Shown: positions 26,883 to 36,524 of the stretch, one piece after another
How the letters are laid out: the number at the start of each line of letters is the position of its first letter
Numbering within the stretch: position 1 is the stretch's first letter
From: Flavobacteriaceae bacterium MAR_2010_188
Lineage (GTDB): Bacteria; Bacteroidota; Bacteroidia; Flavobacteriales; Flavobacteriaceae
Assembly: GCA_900104375.1 (NCBI GenBank)
Contig: LT629302.1
Coordinates: 1,766,001-1,830,000, forward strand
Length of the DNA stretch: 64,000 nucleotides
Direction of reading: 5' to 3'
The notes under the pieces: generated by a model
Told to the model about the DNA's origin: nothing
The model's input: only the letters and a program-made list of their open reading frames with translations
Database searches by the model: none
Translations under genes and position numbers: made by a program

Positions 26883-26949
26883 AAGGCAGACATTGGTAAT
26901 TTAATACTTTTGACTGCCTGCTGATTACTGTTTACTTGGCACTGTTTTA

Positions 26950-29900
26950 TTATTCTTCTAATCTTATATCCAATCCTAATCCTTTCAATTCGTGCATTAA
27001 CACGTTGAAAGATTCAGGAAGTCCTGGTTCTGGCATCGGCTCACCCTTAACGATTGCTTCGTAAGTCTTAGCTCTACCAATAACGTCATCTGATTTTACC
27101 GTAAGGATTTCTCTTAAGGTTGCAGAAGCTCCATAAGCCTCAAGCGCCCAAACCTCCATCTCACCAAATCTCTGACCACCGAACTGTGCTTTACCACCAA
27201 GTGGCTGCTGAGTGATCAATGAGTAAGGTCCGATAGATCTAGAGTGCATCTTATCGTCAACCATATGTCCTAGTTTCAACATATAGATGATACCTACTGT
27301 TGCTGGTTGATCAAATCTATCTCCGGTCCCACCATCATATAAGTAGGTATGTCCAAATCTTGGGATACCTGCTTCGTCGGTGAATTCGTTAATTTGATCA
27401 AGGGTTGCACCATCAAAAATTGGAGTCGCATAATTCTTCCCTAACTTTTGACCTGCCCAACCTAGAACAGTTTCATAAATCTGCCCGATGTTCATACGAG
27501 ATGGTACACCAAGTGGATTTAATACGATATCTACAGGAGTTCCGTCTTCTAAGAAAGGCATGTCCTCTTGTCTTACGATACGAGCAACGATACCTTTGTT
27601 ACCGTGACGACCTGCCATCTTATCCCCTACTTTTAATTTACGTTTTTTAGCAACATATACTTTAGCAAGTTTTATGATTCCTGCAGGAAGTTCATCCCCA
27701 ACAGAGATGGTAAACTTCTCACGTCTAAGTGAACCTTGTAAATCATTTTCCTTAATCTTGTAATTATGGATAAGATCCGCAACCAATTCATTCATATGGT
27801 CGTCGGTGGTCCAAGTTCCTGACGTTAAATGCGCATAATCATCTACTGCATTTAACATTTTTAAGGTATACTTTTTACCTTTTGGAATTATTTCCTCACC
27901 AAGATCATTATAAATACCTTGTGCAGTTTTTCCATTTACAAGTTGAAATAACTTATCGACCAAGACATCTTTAAGATCATCAAACTTTTTATCGTAAATA
28001 GTCTCTAAGGTTTCGATATCCTCTTTATCCTTAGCTCTCTTACGTTTATCTTTTATAGCTCTCGAGAACAATTTCTTCTCGATAACAACACCGTGTAATG
28101 ATGGAGAGGCTTTTAACGAAGCATCTTTTACATCACCAGCCTTATCGCCAAATATCGCTCTAAGTAATTTTTCTTCTGGAGTCGGGTCTGATTCTCCTTT
28201 TGGAGTAATCTTACCGATAAGAATATCACCTGGCTTAATTTCGGCACCAATTCTGATCATACCATTTTCATCAAGGTCTTTTGTAGCCTCTTCTGAAACG
28301 TTTGGTATATCATTAGTTAATTCCTCATTACCAAGTTTAGTATCTCTAACCTCTAAAGAATATTCATCAATATGAATCGATGTGAAAATGTCATCTCTAA
28401 CAACTTTTTCAGAAATTACGATAGCATCCTCAAAGTTATAACCTTTCCATGGCATGAAGGCAACCTTCATGTTTCGACCTAGAGCCAACTCACCATTTTG
28501 GGTAGCATAACCTTCACAAAGAACCTGACCTCTTACAACCTTATCACCTTTTTCAACAATTGGCTTAAGGTTAATAGATGTACCTTGGTTAGTTTTTCTA
28601 AACTTAACCAAAGGATAGGTTTTAGTATCGCTTTCAAAACTTACTAGAGCAGCTTCTTCTGATCTATCGTACTTGATAGTGATTTCATTTGCATCTACAT
28701 ATTCTACTGTACCATCACCTTCAGCATTAATCAATACTCTAGAATCTGACGCTACTTGTCTTTCTAGACCAGTCCCAACAATAGGAGCTTCTGGTCTAAG
28801 AAGTGGTACCGCTTGACGCATCATGTTTGATCCCATCAATGCACGGTTAGCATCATCATGTTCTAAGAAAGGAATAAGCGAAGCAGAAATTGAAGCAATC
28901 TGGTTAGGAGCAACATCCGTATAATTAACATTTATCGGGTCAATTACTGGGAAATCACCTTCTTGACGAGCAATAATTTTGTCCGCTAAGATTTTACCTT
29001 TCTCATCAACTTTTATTGTCGCTTGAGCGATTAATGCATCTTCTTCTTCTTCAGCACTTAGGTAAGTTGGAATATTTTTAATATCCACTACACCATTATC
29101 AACTTTTCTATAAGGAGTTTCAATGAAACCCATTGAATTTACTTTCGCAAAAACAGATAGAGAAGAGATAAGTCCAATATTCGGTCCTTCTGGAGTTTCA
29201 ATTGGGCAAAGTCTACCGTAGTGAGTGTAGTGAACGTCACGTACCTCAAAACCTGCTCTTTCTCTAGAAAGTCCACCTGGTCCAAGAGCCGATAGACGAC
29301 GCTTATGTGTTATCTCGGCCAATGGATTGGTTTGATCCATAAATTGAGATAACTGGTTTGTACCAAAGAACGAATTGATTACAGAAGATAAAGTCTTCGC
29401 ATTAATCAAATCTATAGGAGTAAAAACTTCGTTATCACGAACGTTCATTCTCTCACGGATTGTTCTTGCCATACGCGCAAGACCTACACCAAACTGAGAA
29501 GACAGTTGTTCTCCTACTGTCCTAACACGACGGTTAGACAAGTGATCGATATCATCTATCTCTGCTTTAGAATTTATAAGCTCTATTAAATATTTAATAA
29601 TGGTTATGATATCTTCTTTGGTAAGAACTTGTTTGTCCATACCGATATCTAACCCTAATTTCTTGTTCATTCTATAACGACCAACTTCTCCAAGAGAATA
29701 ACGTTGATCACTAAAGAACAATTTATCGATGATACCACGAGCGGTTTCCTCATCTGGCGGCTCAGCGTTACGAAGTTGACGATAAATATGTTCTACGGCT
29801 TCTTTTTCGGAGTTTGTTGGATCCTTTTGAAGTGTATTATGGATTATCGCATAATCTCCTTGTTGAGCACTTTCCTTATGAAGTAGAACGGTTTTAACAC

Positions 29901-30762
29901 CGGCTTCTAGTATCTCCTCAATATTATCTTTATCAATCGTGGTATCACGATCTAAAACGATTTCATTTCGTTCGATAGAAACAACTTCACCAGTATCTTC
30001 ATCCACAAAATCTTCATGCCAAGTGTTTAGAACACGAGCAGCTAATTTTCTACCTAATACTTTTTTCAAGCCTGTTTTAGAAACCTTAACTTCTTCAGCA
30101 AGATCGAAAATCTCCAAGATATCCTTATCACGTTCAAATCCGATAGCTCTGAAAAGCGTAGTTACAGGTAATTTTTTCTTTCTATCGATATAAGCGTACA
30201 TAACGCTGTTGATATCGGTAGCAAATTCTATCCAAGATCCCTTAAAAGGAATTACTCTTGCAGAATATAGTTTTGTACCATTTGCATGGAAGGACTGGCT
30301 AAAGAAAACACCAGGCGATCTGTGCAATTGAGAAACTACAACACGCTCCGCACCATTGATAACAAAAGTACCGCTAGGAGTCATATAAGGAATCGTACCT
30401 AAATATACATCTTGCACGATAGTTTCGAAGTCTTCGTGCTCAGGATCAGTACAGTATAATTTTAGACGTGCCTTTAATGGAACGCTATAGGTAAGACCTC
30501 TTTCAATACATTCTTCAATTGAGTAACGAGGAGGATCGATAAAATAATCCAAAAACTCAAGTACAAATTGGTTTCGTGTATCTGTAATAGGAAAGTTTTC
30601 CATAAAGGTATTATACAGACCTTCATTTCCTCTTTCTTCTGATTTTGTCTCTAATTGGAAAAAATCCTGGAAGGATTTAATTTGAATATCCAAGAAATCG
30701 GGATAATCAGTTCTATTGACAATGGAAGAGAAATTTAATCTTTCAGCTTGTTTTGCTAACAT
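26950..30762 (-). CDS. rpoB: DNA-directed RNA polymerase beta subunit
   Basis: A 1,270-residue core subunit. The rifampicin-pocket segment is intact and of the sensitive type: [20 protein letters not shown] followed by [14 protein letters not shown], with Asp, His and Ser at the positions most often changed in resistant strains. Later the [12 protein letters not shown] and the C-terminal [20 protein letters not shown] are clear. It lies 132 bp downstream of rplL; that spacer contains a large hairpin (30827-30871). No other anomaly was seen. Confidence 0.98.
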   Translation of the reverse strand: MLAKQAERLNFSSIVNRTDYPDFLDIQIKSFQDFFQLETKSEERGNEGLYNTFMENFPITDTRNQFVLEFLDYFIDPPRYSIEECIERGLTYSVPLKARLKLYCTDPEHEDFETIVQDVYLGTIPYMTPSGTFVINGAERVVVSQLHRSPGVFFSQSFHANGTKLYSARVIPFKGSWIEFATDINSVMYAYIDRKKKLPVTTLFRAIGFERDKDILEIFDLAEEVKVSKTGLKKVLGRKLAARVLNTWHEDFVDEDTGEVVSIERNEIVLDRDTTIDKDNIEEILEAGVKTVLLHKESAQQGDYAIIHNTLQKDPTNSEKEAVEHIYRQLRNAEPPDEETARGIIDKLFFSDQRYSLGEVGRYRMNKKLGLDIGMDKQVLTKEDIITIIKYLIELINSKAEIDDIDHLSNRRVRTVGEQLSSQFGVGLARMARTIRERMNVRDNEVFTPIDLINAKTLSSVINSFFGTNQLSQFMDQTNPLAEITHKRRLSALGPGGLSRERAGFEVRDVHYTHYGRLCPIETPEGPNIGLISSLSVFAKVNSMGFIETPYRKVDNGVVDIKNIPTYLSAEEEEDALIAQATIKVDEKGKILADKIIARQEGDFPVIDPINVNYTDVAPNQIASISASLIPFLEHDDANRALMGSNMMRQAVPLLRPEAPIVGTGLERQVASDSRVLINAEGDGTVEYVDANEITIKYDRSEEAALVSFESDTKTYPLVKFRKTNQGTSINLKPIVEKGDKVVRGQVLCEGYATQNGELALGRNMKVAFMPWKGYNFEDAIVISEKVVRDDIFTSIHIDEYSLEVRDTKLGNEELTNDIPNVSEEATKDLDENGMIRIGAEIKPGDILIGKITPKGESDPTPEEKLLRAIFGDKAGDVKDASLKASPSLHGVVIEKKLFSRAIKDKRKRAKDKEDIETLETIYDKKFDDLKDVLVDKLFQLVNGKTAQGIYNDLGEEIIPKGKKYTLKMLNAVDDYAHLTSGTWTTDDHMNELVADLIHNYKIKENDLQGSLRREKFTISVGDELPAGIIKLAKVYVAKKRKLKVGDKMAGRHGNKGIVARIVRQEDMPFLEDGTPVDIVLNPLGVPSRMNIGQIYETVLGWAGQKLGKNYATPIFDGATLDQINEFTDEAGIPRFGHTYLYDGGTGDRFDQPATVGIIYMLKLGHMVDDKMHSRSIGPYSLITQQPLGGKAQFGGQRFGEMEVWALEAYGASATLREILTVKSDDVIGRAKTYEAIVKGEPMPEPGLPESFNVLMHELKGLGLDIRLEE

Positions 30763-30826
30763 CGACGAACGAGATTTTGATTAAAAAAATAAATTGTGGT
30801 GTACATACTAATTATATACACAAAAG

Positions 30827-30871
30827 GGTCTAGGTCAACTTACGCCTTTACAAGCGCAATTGACCTAAACC
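30827..30871 (-). promoter_or_regulatory. Large hairpin between rplL and rpoB, candidate attenuator or processing site
   Basis: On the minus strand GGTTTAGGTCAA and TTGACCTAGACC pair over 12 positions with a single mismatch, enclosing TTGCGC / GCGTAA-type inner pairing and a small loop. The right arm is followed by CCTTTTG, a weak T run. The rplL-rpoB gap in E. coli holds an attenuator and an RNase III site; an analogous role here is inference. Confidence 0.6.
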
Positions 30872-30894
30872 ATATAATGTAGGTTGGAGTGAGC

Positions 30895-31272
30895 TTATTT
30901 AAGCTCAACTTCAGCTCCTGCTTCTTCTAATTGAGCTTTAAGGGCTTCAGCTTCATCTTTAGACACACCTTCTTTGATTGGGCTTGGTGCATCGTCAACC
31001 AATTGCTTGGCATCTTTTAATCCTAAACCAGTAAGTTCTTTTACCAATTTAACTACTGCCAATTTAGAGGCACCAGCTGCTTTAAGGATTACATCGAATT
31101 CTGATTTTTCTTCAGCGGCTTCTTCACCACCACCAGCACCGCCAGCAGCAACAGCTACTGCAGCAGCAGCAGGCTCGATACCATATTCTTCTTTTAAAAT
31201 AGTAGCTAATTCATTAACTTCCTTAACGGTTAAGTTAACTAATTGCTCTGCGAAATCTTTTAAATCTGCCAT
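30895..31272 (-). CDS. rplL: 50S ribosomal protein L7/L12
   Basis: A 125-residue stalk protein. Its N-terminal dimerisation helices ([20 protein letters not shown]), the Ala/Gly-rich hinge (residues about 35-52) and the C-terminal factor-binding domain ([40 protein letters not shown]) are all present. It binds L10 and recruits translational GTPases. It follows rplJ by 57 bp. Confidence 0.98.
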   Translation of the reverse strand: MADLKDFAEQLVNLTVKEVNELATILKEEYGIEPAAAAVAVAAGGAGGGEEAAEEKSEFDVILKAAGASKLAVVKLVKELTGLGLKDAKQLVDDAPSPIKEGVSKDEAEALKAQLEEAGAEVELK

Positions 31273-31329
31273 TTTCTATCGTTTTAATAAATTTTAATAA
31301 TATAATTGTTTAAGTGCGTACTGTTTTGA

Positions 31330-31851
31330 TTATCCTTCTTTTTCGGATAAAGTCTTAAGGATGCCTGCAAGCTTACCACCACTCGATTTAAGAGCAGAAA
31401 TAACGTTTTTAGCAGGAGATTGTAGCAATGCAATAACATCAGCAACTACCTCTTCTTTAGACTTAATGTTTACTAGTGATTCTAATTGGTTGTCACCAAT
31501 GTAAACCGACTCTGCGATATAAGCTCCTTTTAATAAAGGCTTATCAGATTTTTTACGGAATGCTTGAATAACTTTAGCTGGTCCATTTCCAGTTTCAGAA
31601 TACATCACAGATGTATTTCCTTTTAATACGGAAGTTAAATCCCCGAAATCTTTTTCCGAAGCTTCCATAGCTTTTGCCAATAAAGTGTTCTTTACAACTG
31701 CTAGTTGTACGTCTGCTTTAAAGCAAGCTCTTCTTAAGTTTGATGTATTAACTGCATTTAAGCCCGATATATCGGCCAAGTAAATGTTAGATGCATTTTC
31801 TAATTGTGCAGTTAAGTCTTCTATAACTTGTGATTTTTCTTCTCTTGTCAT
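31330..31851 (-). CDS. rplJ: 50S ribosomal protein L10
   Basis: A 173-residue protein that forms the base of the L7/L12 stalk. The N-terminal rRNA-binding region (MTREEKSQVIEDLTAQLENA, NIYLADISGLNAVNTSNLRR) and the C-terminal helix that binds L12 dimers are present. Start and length are standard. It is 16 bp downstream of rplA. No obvious L10 leader structure fits in that short gap; any autoregulatory site would have to lie further upstream. Confidence 0.97.
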   Translation of the reverse strand: MTREEKSQVIEDLTAQLENASNIYLADISGLNAVNTSNLRRACFKADVQLAVVKNTLLAKAMEASEKDFGDLTSVLKGNTSVMYSETGNGPAKVIQAFRKKSDKPLLKGAYIAESVYIGDNQLESLVNIKSKEEVVADVIALLQSPAKNVISALKSSGGKLAGILKTLSEKEG

Positions 31852-31867
31852 AATATTAAAGTTTTAA

Positions 31868-32560
31868 CTACTTCCCGATTTTTGTTTCAACCGGAATACT
31901 TGGACTCATTGTGCTCGAAATCGATACACTCTTAACGTAAGTTCCTTTAGCCGTAGTAGGTTTCAATTTCATTAATGTAGTTAACAGTTCGTTTGCATTA
32001 CCTACCAATTTGTCAGCTGTAAAAGATGCTTTCCCAATTGGAGCGTGGATAATTCCTGTTTTGTCTACCTTAAAATCGATTTTACCAGCCTTAACTTCTG
32101 CAACTGCTTTAGCAACATCCATTGTTACTGTACCAGTCTTTGGGTTAGGCATTAAACCTCTTGGTCCTAAAACTCTACCTAATGGTCCTAGTTTACCCAT
32201 AATTGCGGGCATAGTGATAATAACATCAACATCAGTCCAACCACCTTTAATCTTATCTAAATATTCATCTAGACCAACATAGTCGGCTCCTGCTTCCTTA
32301 GCTTCCTCTTCCTTATCTGGAGTAACAAGCGCCAATACTTTCATATCTTTACCTGTTCCGTGAGGAAGTGAAACAACACCTCTTACCATTTGGTTTGCTT
32401 TACGTGGATCTACACCCAAACGTACCGCCATATCTACTGATGCATCAAACTTAGTATAAGTAATATCTTTTACCAGTTCTGCAGCTTCTTCTATAGTATA
32501 AAGTTTTGTTCTATCAACTTTAGTTCTAGCGTCTTTTTGCTTTTTAGTTACTTTTGCCAT
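31868..32560 (-). CDS. rplA: 50S ribosomal protein L1
   Basis: A 230-residue protein of the L1 stalk at the E site. Family motifs include [40 protein letters not shown] and [11 protein letters not shown]. It is 14 bp downstream of rplK, and the pair is cotranscribed. In E. coli L1 represses its own mRNA at the rplK leader; here the 69 bp before rplK would be the place to look. Confidence 0.98.
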   Translation of the reverse strand: MAKVTKKQKDARTKVDRTKLYTIEEAAELVKDITYTKFDASVDMAVRLGVDPRKANQMVRGVVSLPHGTGKDMKVLALVTPDKEEEAKEAGADYVGLDEYLDKIKGGWTDVDVIITMPAIMGKLGPLGRVLGPRGLMPNPKTGTVTMDVAKAVAEVKAGKIDFKVDKTGIIHAPIGKASFTADKLVGNANELLTTLMKLKPTTAKGTYVKSVSISSTMSPSIPVETKIGK

Positions 32561-32574
32561 TTCAAAAAATGTTT

Positions 32575-33015
32575 TTAGTTAGGAGCTTGACCGCCTCTAA
32601 CTGTTATACCCATGGATCTTGCGGTACCAGCAACCATCTTCATTGCAGAATCAATTGTAAATGCATTTAAATCTTGCATTTTATCCTCTGCGATAGCTTT
32701 AATCTGATCCCAAGTTACTTTCGCAACTTTTTTCCTGTTCGGTTCTCCTGATCCTTTTTTTACTTTGGCCGCTTCCATTAACTGTACCGCAGCTGGAGGA
32801 GTTTTAATAACAAAGTCGAAAGACTTGTCTTTGTAAACAGCGATAACGACCGGAAGAACTTTACCAGGTTTATCCTGAGTTCTAGCGTTAAACTGCTTGC
32901 AAAATTCCATGATATTAACTCCAGCAGCTCCTAAAGCGGGTCCAACCGGTGGCGACGGATTCGCAGCACCTCCCCGAACTTGTAACTTAACTACTTTACT
33001 TAATTCTTTTGCCAT
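32575..33015 (-). CDS. rplK: 50S ribosomal protein L11
   Basis: A 146-residue protein of the GTPase-associated centre. The proline-rich N-terminal segment [20 protein letters not shown] and the C-terminal rRNA-binding domain ([20 protein letters not shown], then MGITV) are present. It binds 23S rRNA near L10. Standard length; 69 bp downstream of nusG. Confidence 0.98.
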   Translation of the reverse strand: MAKELSKVVKLQVRGGAANPSPPVGPALGAAGVNIMEFCKQFNARTQDKPGKVLPVVIAVYKDKSFDFVIKTPPAAVQLMEAAKVKKGSGEPNRKKVAKVTWDQIKAIAEDKMQDLNAFTIDSAMKMVAGTARSMGITVRGGQAPN

Positions 33016-33084
33016 TTTACTATTTTTAGTGTCGCATACATTTTAAATGGAAGCTAAAAGTGTACACTATAATTGTAACTATTA

Positions 33085-33642
33085 TTAAACTTTTTCTACT
33101 TGCATATAGCTTAACTCCAATGGTGTCTTTCTTCCGAAAATCTTAACCATTACTTCAAGCTTGCGTTTTTCTTCGTTTATTTTTTCTATTACACCATCAA
33201 ATCCATTAAACGGACCATCGATAACCTTAACGGTTTCTCCAGTGGTGAATGGTATTGCAATGTTAGAATCAGCACCAAGCGTAAGCTCATCTACCTTACC
33301 TAACATTCTATTTACTTCAGATTGTCTCAATGGAACAGGATCACCTCCCTTTGTCTCACCCAAAAATCCTATCACATTAGTAATGGATTTAATAATATGA
33401 GGGATTTCACCACTAAGATTAGCCTGAATCATAATATATCCAGGAAAATAAACTCTTTCTTTATGGATTTTCTTTCCGTTGCGTATCTGAACCACCTTTT
33501 CGGTTGGAACAAGAACTTGATCCACATAATCCTCGAGCCCCAATCTTGTGATTTCGTTCTCAATGTATGTTTTGATTTTGTTCTCTTGACCGCTAACGGC
33601 TCTAACAACGTACCATTTTTTGTTACTTATTTCTTCAGACAT
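33085..33642 (-). CDS. nusG: Transcription termination/antitermination factor NusG
   Basis: A 185-residue protein with the NGN domain (KKWYVVRAVSGQENKIKTYI, then RVYFPGYIMIQ) and a C-terminal KOW domain (GETVKVIDGPFNGFDGVIEK). It binds the RNA polymerase clamp and couples transcription to other processes. The frame extends two codons upstream to a TTG, but the ATG at 33642 gives the usual MSEEIS start. It is 16 bp downstream of secE. Confidence 0.96.
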   Translation of the reverse strand: MSEEISNKKWYVVRAVSGQENKIKTYIENEITRLGLEDYVDQVLVPTEKVVQIRNGKKIHKERVYFPGYIMIQANLSGEIPHIIKSITNVIGFLGETKGGDPVPLRQSEVNRMLGKVDELTLGADSNIAIPFTTGETVKVIDGPFNGFDGVIEKINEEKRKLEVMVKIFGRKTPLELSYMQVEKV

Positions 33643-33658
33643 TCTCAATCTACTTTTT

Positions 33659-33853
33659 TTAGTTAATCCAACTAAAATACGCCTCTATCACTCTACTGAA
33701 AACCGTATCAACTCCCCAAACTGCCAATGCAAAAACTACCGAAAAAACCGCAACTAGTACAGTTAATCTTTGAGCTTCGGGCCATTCTGGCCAAGTAACA
33801 TTGTTTCTTAACTCGTTAAAAGACTCTTTAACATAATTTGCAATTCTGGCCAT
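33659..33853 (-). CDS. secE: Preprotein translocase subunit SecE
   Basis: A 64-residue protein with one C-terminal membrane helix (LTVLVAVFSVVFALAVWGVD) preceded by the amphipathic SecE motif ESFNELRNNVTWPEWPEAQR. It is the short form typical of non-enteric bacteria. It is the first protein gene after tRNA-Trp in the cluster, in its usual place before nusG. Confidence 0.96.
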   Translation of the reverse strand: MARIANYVKESFNELRNNVTWPEWPEAQRLTVLVAVFSVVFALAVWGVDTVFSRVIEAYFSWIN

Positions 33854-33954
33854 GTGTTGTTTCTTATTTATTTAAGTGGAATAAATCCAACTTATCAATT
33901 TCTAATAGCTTTCTTGAGAATAGCACTACGCTTTTCTCTTGTTGCCAGGGATGT

Positions 33955-34104
33955 GAGGCTTCCCTCAACTTTGCCCGATATAAACTTCTCGCTTCTCCTC
34001 CCTCGCTTCGCACGCTTCGACTGCCCTCAGCGCAGGCTTGTTGAGAGGCTTCCCTCGACTTAGCTCGGGATAAACTTCTCGCTTCTCCTCCCTCGCTTCG
34101 CACG
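33955..34104. repeat. Two 60-bp direct repeats abutting the 3' end of tRNA-Trp
   Basis: Copies at 33955-34014 and 34045-34104 begin GAGGCTTCCCTC and end CCCTCGCTTCGCACG, with about 5-6 differences in 60 bp. The second copy runs into the last 4 nt of the tRNA. Between them is CTTCGACTGCCCTCAGCGC, a variant of a dispersed CTTCGACAGGCTCAGTG element also found at 45.8 and 46.0 kb. Open frames across this stretch are by-products of the repeats. Confidence 0.75.
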
Positions 34105-34173
34105 GGTTGAGAGGCTCGAACTCCCGACACCTGGTTTTGGAGACCAGTGCTCTACCAACTGAGCTAAACCCGT
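34101..34173 (-). tRNA. tRNA-Trp (anticodon CCA)
   Basis: 73-nt cloverleaf: acceptor ACGGGTT/AACCCGT, D arm TAGCTCAGTTGGTAGAGCA, anticodon stem CTGGT with loop CTCCAAA giving CCA, T arm with GTTCGAGCC. No CCA is encoded. It lies between tuf and secE as in the E. coli-like cluster order, apart from the repeats at its 3' side. Confidence 0.97.
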
Positions 34174-34234
34174 AAATATGGATTAAGGCATTCGCCAATG
34201 ACGAACACCTTAACCATATATATTATAATATAAT

Positions 34235-35422
34235 TTAGTCTAAGATTTCAGTAACCTGACCAGCACCTACTGTACGACCACCCTCACGGATTGCGAAACG
34301 TAAACCTACAGTCATTGCAATCTTTTGGATTAATTCTACAGTAATTGTCAAGTTGTCTCCTGGCATAACCATTTCAACACCATCAGGAAGCAAAATGTTA
34401 CCAGTTACATCAGTTGTACGTACGTAAAACTGTGGACGATAGTTATTATGGAATGGAGTGTGACGTCCACCTTCTTCTTTCTTAAGAACGTAAACCTCAG
34501 CTTTAAATTTAGCGTGTGGTGTTACTGAACCTGGCTTAACGATAACCATACCTCTAGAGATTTGAGATTTCTCAATACCTCTTAAAAGGATACCAGCGTT
34601 ATCTCCAGCTTCACCTCTATCAAGAATCTGACGGAACATTTCGATACCAGTTATAGTAGAAGTCAATTTTTCAGCTCCCATACCAATGATCTCAACTGAA
34701 TCTCCAGTTTTGCCAATACCAGTTTCGATACGACCTGTCGCAACAGTTCCACGACCAGTAATAGAGAATACATCCTCGATAGGCATTAAGAAAGGTTTGT
34801 CTATTTCACGTAATGGTTCTTCAATCCAAGTATCAACAGCAGCCATCAATTCTATTACAGAATCAACCCATTTTTGTTCACCGTTAAGTGCACCTAAAGC
34901 AGAACCAGCAATTACAGGTCCATTATCTCCATCATATTGATAGAAAGATAATAAATCTCTGATTTCCATCTCAACCAATTCTAATAGCTCTTCATCATCA
35001 ACCATATCAACTTTGTTCATGAAAACAACCATACGAGGGATACCAACCTGGCGTCCTAATAGGATGTGCTCACGAGTTTGTGGCATTGGACCATCTGTAG
35101 CAGCAACCACCAATATAGCACCGTCCATTTGGGCAGCACCTGTAACCATGTTCTTTACGTAATCCGCGTGACCTGGACAGTCAACGTGAGCGTAGTGACG
35201 ATTTGCAGTTGCATACTCAACGTGAGATGTATTAATTGTAATACCTCTTTCTTTTTCTTCTGGTGCATTATCGATCTGATCGAACGATTTTGCTTCAGAA
35301 TAACCTGCATCAGCTAATACTTTAGTGATAGCAGCAGTTAATGTTGTTTTACCGTGATCTACGTGTCCAATTGTACCTATATTTAAGTGTGGTTTTGAAC
35401 GATCGAAAGTTGCCTTTGCCAT
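34235..35422 (-). CDS. tuf: Elongation factor Tu
   Basis: A 395-residue GTPase that delivers aminoacyl-tRNA to the ribosome. G1 is GHVDHGKTT, the effector region [14 protein letters not shown]3 [12 protein letters not shown] and G4 NKVD. Domains 2 and 3 are complete, ending [13 protein letters not shown]. The kirromycin-site region is normal. It lies between tRNA-Thr(GGT) and tRNA-Trp, so the tRNAs and tuf are probably cotranscribed. Confidence 0.98.
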   Translation of the reverse strand: MAKATFDRSKPHLNIGTIGHVDHGKTTLTAAITKVLADAGYSEAKSFDQIDNAPEEKERGITINTSHVEYATANRHYAHVDCPGHADYVKNMVTGAAQMDGAILVVAATDGPMPQTREHILLGRQVGIPRMVVFMNKVDMVDDEELLELVEMEIRDLLSFYQYDGDNGPVIAGSALGALNGEQKWVDSVIELMAAVDTWIEEPLREIDKPFLMPIEDVFSITGRGTVATGRIETGIGKTGDSVEIIGMGAEKLTSTITGIEMFRQILDRGEAGDNAGILLRGIEKSQISRGMVIVKPGSVTPHAKFKAEVYVLKKEEGGRHTPFHNNYRPQFYVRTTDVTGNILLPDGVEMVMPGDNLTITVELIQKIAMTVGLRFAIREGGRTVGAGQVTEILD

Positions 35423-35475
35423 GTTTAATTTATTTAATCTAAATTTATAATTATCTACTCTTTGTTTAATTTTTG

Positions 35476-35547
35476 AGCCAATGACGGGAATTGAACCCGT
35501 GACCTCTTCCTTACCAAGGAAACGCTCTACCCCTGAGCTACACCGGC
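35476..35547 (-). tRNA. tRNA-Thr (anticodon GGT)
   Basis: 72-nt cloverleaf: acceptor GCCGGTG/CATTGGC (two G-T pairs), D arm TAGCTCAGGGGTAGAGC, anticodon stem-loop TTCCTTGGTAAGGAA giving GGT, T arm ACGGGTTCAATTCCCGT. It is 53 bp upstream of tuf, equivalent to E. coli thrT. Confidence 0.96.
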
Positions 35548-35617
35548 GTAAAGTATTTAATTCCTCTCCTTAATTAACTCATAGAAGGAAGAGATTCCTG
35601 CCTTCGCAGGACTGTTA

Positions 35618-35973
35618 GAATGAGAAACCGGATTTACCGCAAAACGTGCGGCACAGGCTTCTCACCTTTCATTATAACTAACCTGAAAATTCTAAAATCA
35701 AATAGAATTCTCAAACTATCAATGAACTTTGAGCGAGAGACCGGGTTTACCGCAACAAGTGCGGCACAGGCTTCTCACACTTCATTATAACTAACCTGAA
35801 AATTCTAAAATCAAATAGAATTCTCAAACTATCAATGAACTTTGAGCGAGAGACCGGGTTTACCGCAACAAGTGCGGCACAGGCTTCTCACCCTTCATTA
35901 TAACTAACCTGAAAATTCTAAAATCAAATAGAATTCTCAAACTATCAATGAACTTTGAGCGAGAGACCGGGTT
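35618..35973 (-). repeat. Three tandem 113-bp repeats carrying the 3' end of tRNA-Gly
   Basis: Units 35618-35730, 35731-35843 and 35844-35956, followed at 35957-35973 by the tRNA-Gly 3' end itself, so 3 full units plus 17 bp. Units 2 and 3 differ at one base; unit 1 is diverged where it matches the tRNA end. Units 2 and 3 each hold an exact copy of the last 16 nt of tRNA-Gly, AACCCGGTCTCTCGCT, in the same orientation. Each unit also has two hairpins: GAGAATTCTA/TAGAATTTTC and CCGCA/TGCGG. The array occupies the spacer between tRNA-Gly and tRNA-Thr(GGT) and must be transcribed. A palindrome CCTGCCTTCGCAGG (35597-35610) lies just beyond it. Confidence 0.95.
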
Positions 35974-36030
35974 CGAACCGGCGACATTCAGCTTGGAAGG
36001 CTGACGCTCTACCAACTGAGCTACTCTCGC
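35958..36030 (-). tRNA. tRNA-Gly (anticodon TCC)
   Basis: 73-nt cloverleaf: acceptor GCGAGAG/CTCTCGC, D arm TAGCTCAGTTGGTAGAGC, anticodon stem GTCAGCC region with loop CTTCCAA giving TCC, T arm CCGGTTCGAACCCGG. No encoded CCA. Its 3' terminal 16 nt recur in the tandem array directly downstream. Confidence 0.97.
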
Positions 36031-36045
36031 AATATTGAAGAAAAT

Positions 36046-36204
36046 TAATCCTTCTTGGTTTTCATTATGTAATGAACGTTTTCCTGCTGATTAGGATTAA
36101 CTCACTCTCGCTCGTTGTTCCTGTTCGGGTGACCCCCGAACAAAGATTTTAAAACACTGTCCTACAAAAGCAACCTTTTGACGCCAGATTATCTAAAATC
36201 TTTG
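36046..36204 (-). other. Structured spacer between tRNA-Tyr and tRNA-Gly
   Basis: The spacer holds four inverted repeats: an 11-bp pair CAAAGATTTTA (36141-36151) / TAAAATCTTTG (36194-36204), TTCGGG/CCCGAA (about 36124-36140), TTAATCCT/AGGATTAA (about 36047-36102) and TTCATTA/TAATGAA inside it. They would fold in the primary transcript and may guide tRNA processing. No T run suggests a terminator. Confidence 0.5.
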
Positions 36205-36286
<82 letters not shown>

Positions 36287-36350
36287 AATTTATTTCAATA
36301 TTTCAAGAGATTTTGCTTATCAAACAATCTCTAAAGAGCTTTTTAAAAAG

Positions 36351-36424
36351 AGCCGATGGAGGGACTCGAACCCACGACCTGCTGATTACAAATCAGCTGC
36401 TCTAGCCAGCTGAGCTACATCGGC
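36351..36424 (-). tRNA. tRNA-Thr (anticodon TGT)
   Basis: 74-nt cloverleaf: acceptor GCCGATG/CATCGGC, D arm TAGCTCAGCTGGCTAGAGC, anticodon stem-loop CTGATTTGTAATCAG giving TGT, T arm with GGGTTCGAGTCCC. It is the first gene of the tRNA-tuf transcript, equivalent to E. coli thrU. Confidence 0.97.
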
Positions 36425-36446
36425 TTTTTAGACCTTTTTACATCAT

Positions 36447-36472
36447 AAAAAAGCCCGCTATTTCTAACGGAC
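36447..36472 (-). terminator. Terminator after hpf, overlapping the start of the tRNA operon
   Basis: On the minus strand GTCCGTT (36472-36466) pairs with AGCGGGC (36459-36453), 7 bp with two G-T pairs, followed by six T. It sits 53 bp after the hpf stop. Its left arm coincides with the expected transcription start of the promoter at 36475-36505, so it should stop read-through from hpf more than the tRNA transcript. Confidence 0.55.
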
Positions 36473-36474
36473 TG

Positions 36475-36505
36475 CAAATGTATAGATATTTTTTTTTATT
36501 CAAAA
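36475..36505 (-). promoter_or_regulatory. Promoter of the tRNA-tuf-rpo cluster
   Basis: Minus strand TTTTG (36505-36501), 18-bp spacer, TACATTTG (36482-36475): near-perfect Bacteroidota -33/-7 promoter. Predicted start near 36471-36473, about 48 nt before tRNA-Thr(TGT). It is the best promoter match in the window, as expected for a stable-RNA operon. Confidence 0.75.
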
Positions 36506-36524
36506 CATTTTGGCAAATATTTTC

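Noticed and set aside
33838-34198. Open frames between secE and tRNA-Trp on both strands
   Set aside because: They read through the 60-bp repeats and partly through the tRNA gene; no start signal and no family likeness.
35618-35973. The 113-bp units as a CRISPR array
   Set aside because: Repeats are contiguous with no variable spacers, and no cas gene is near.
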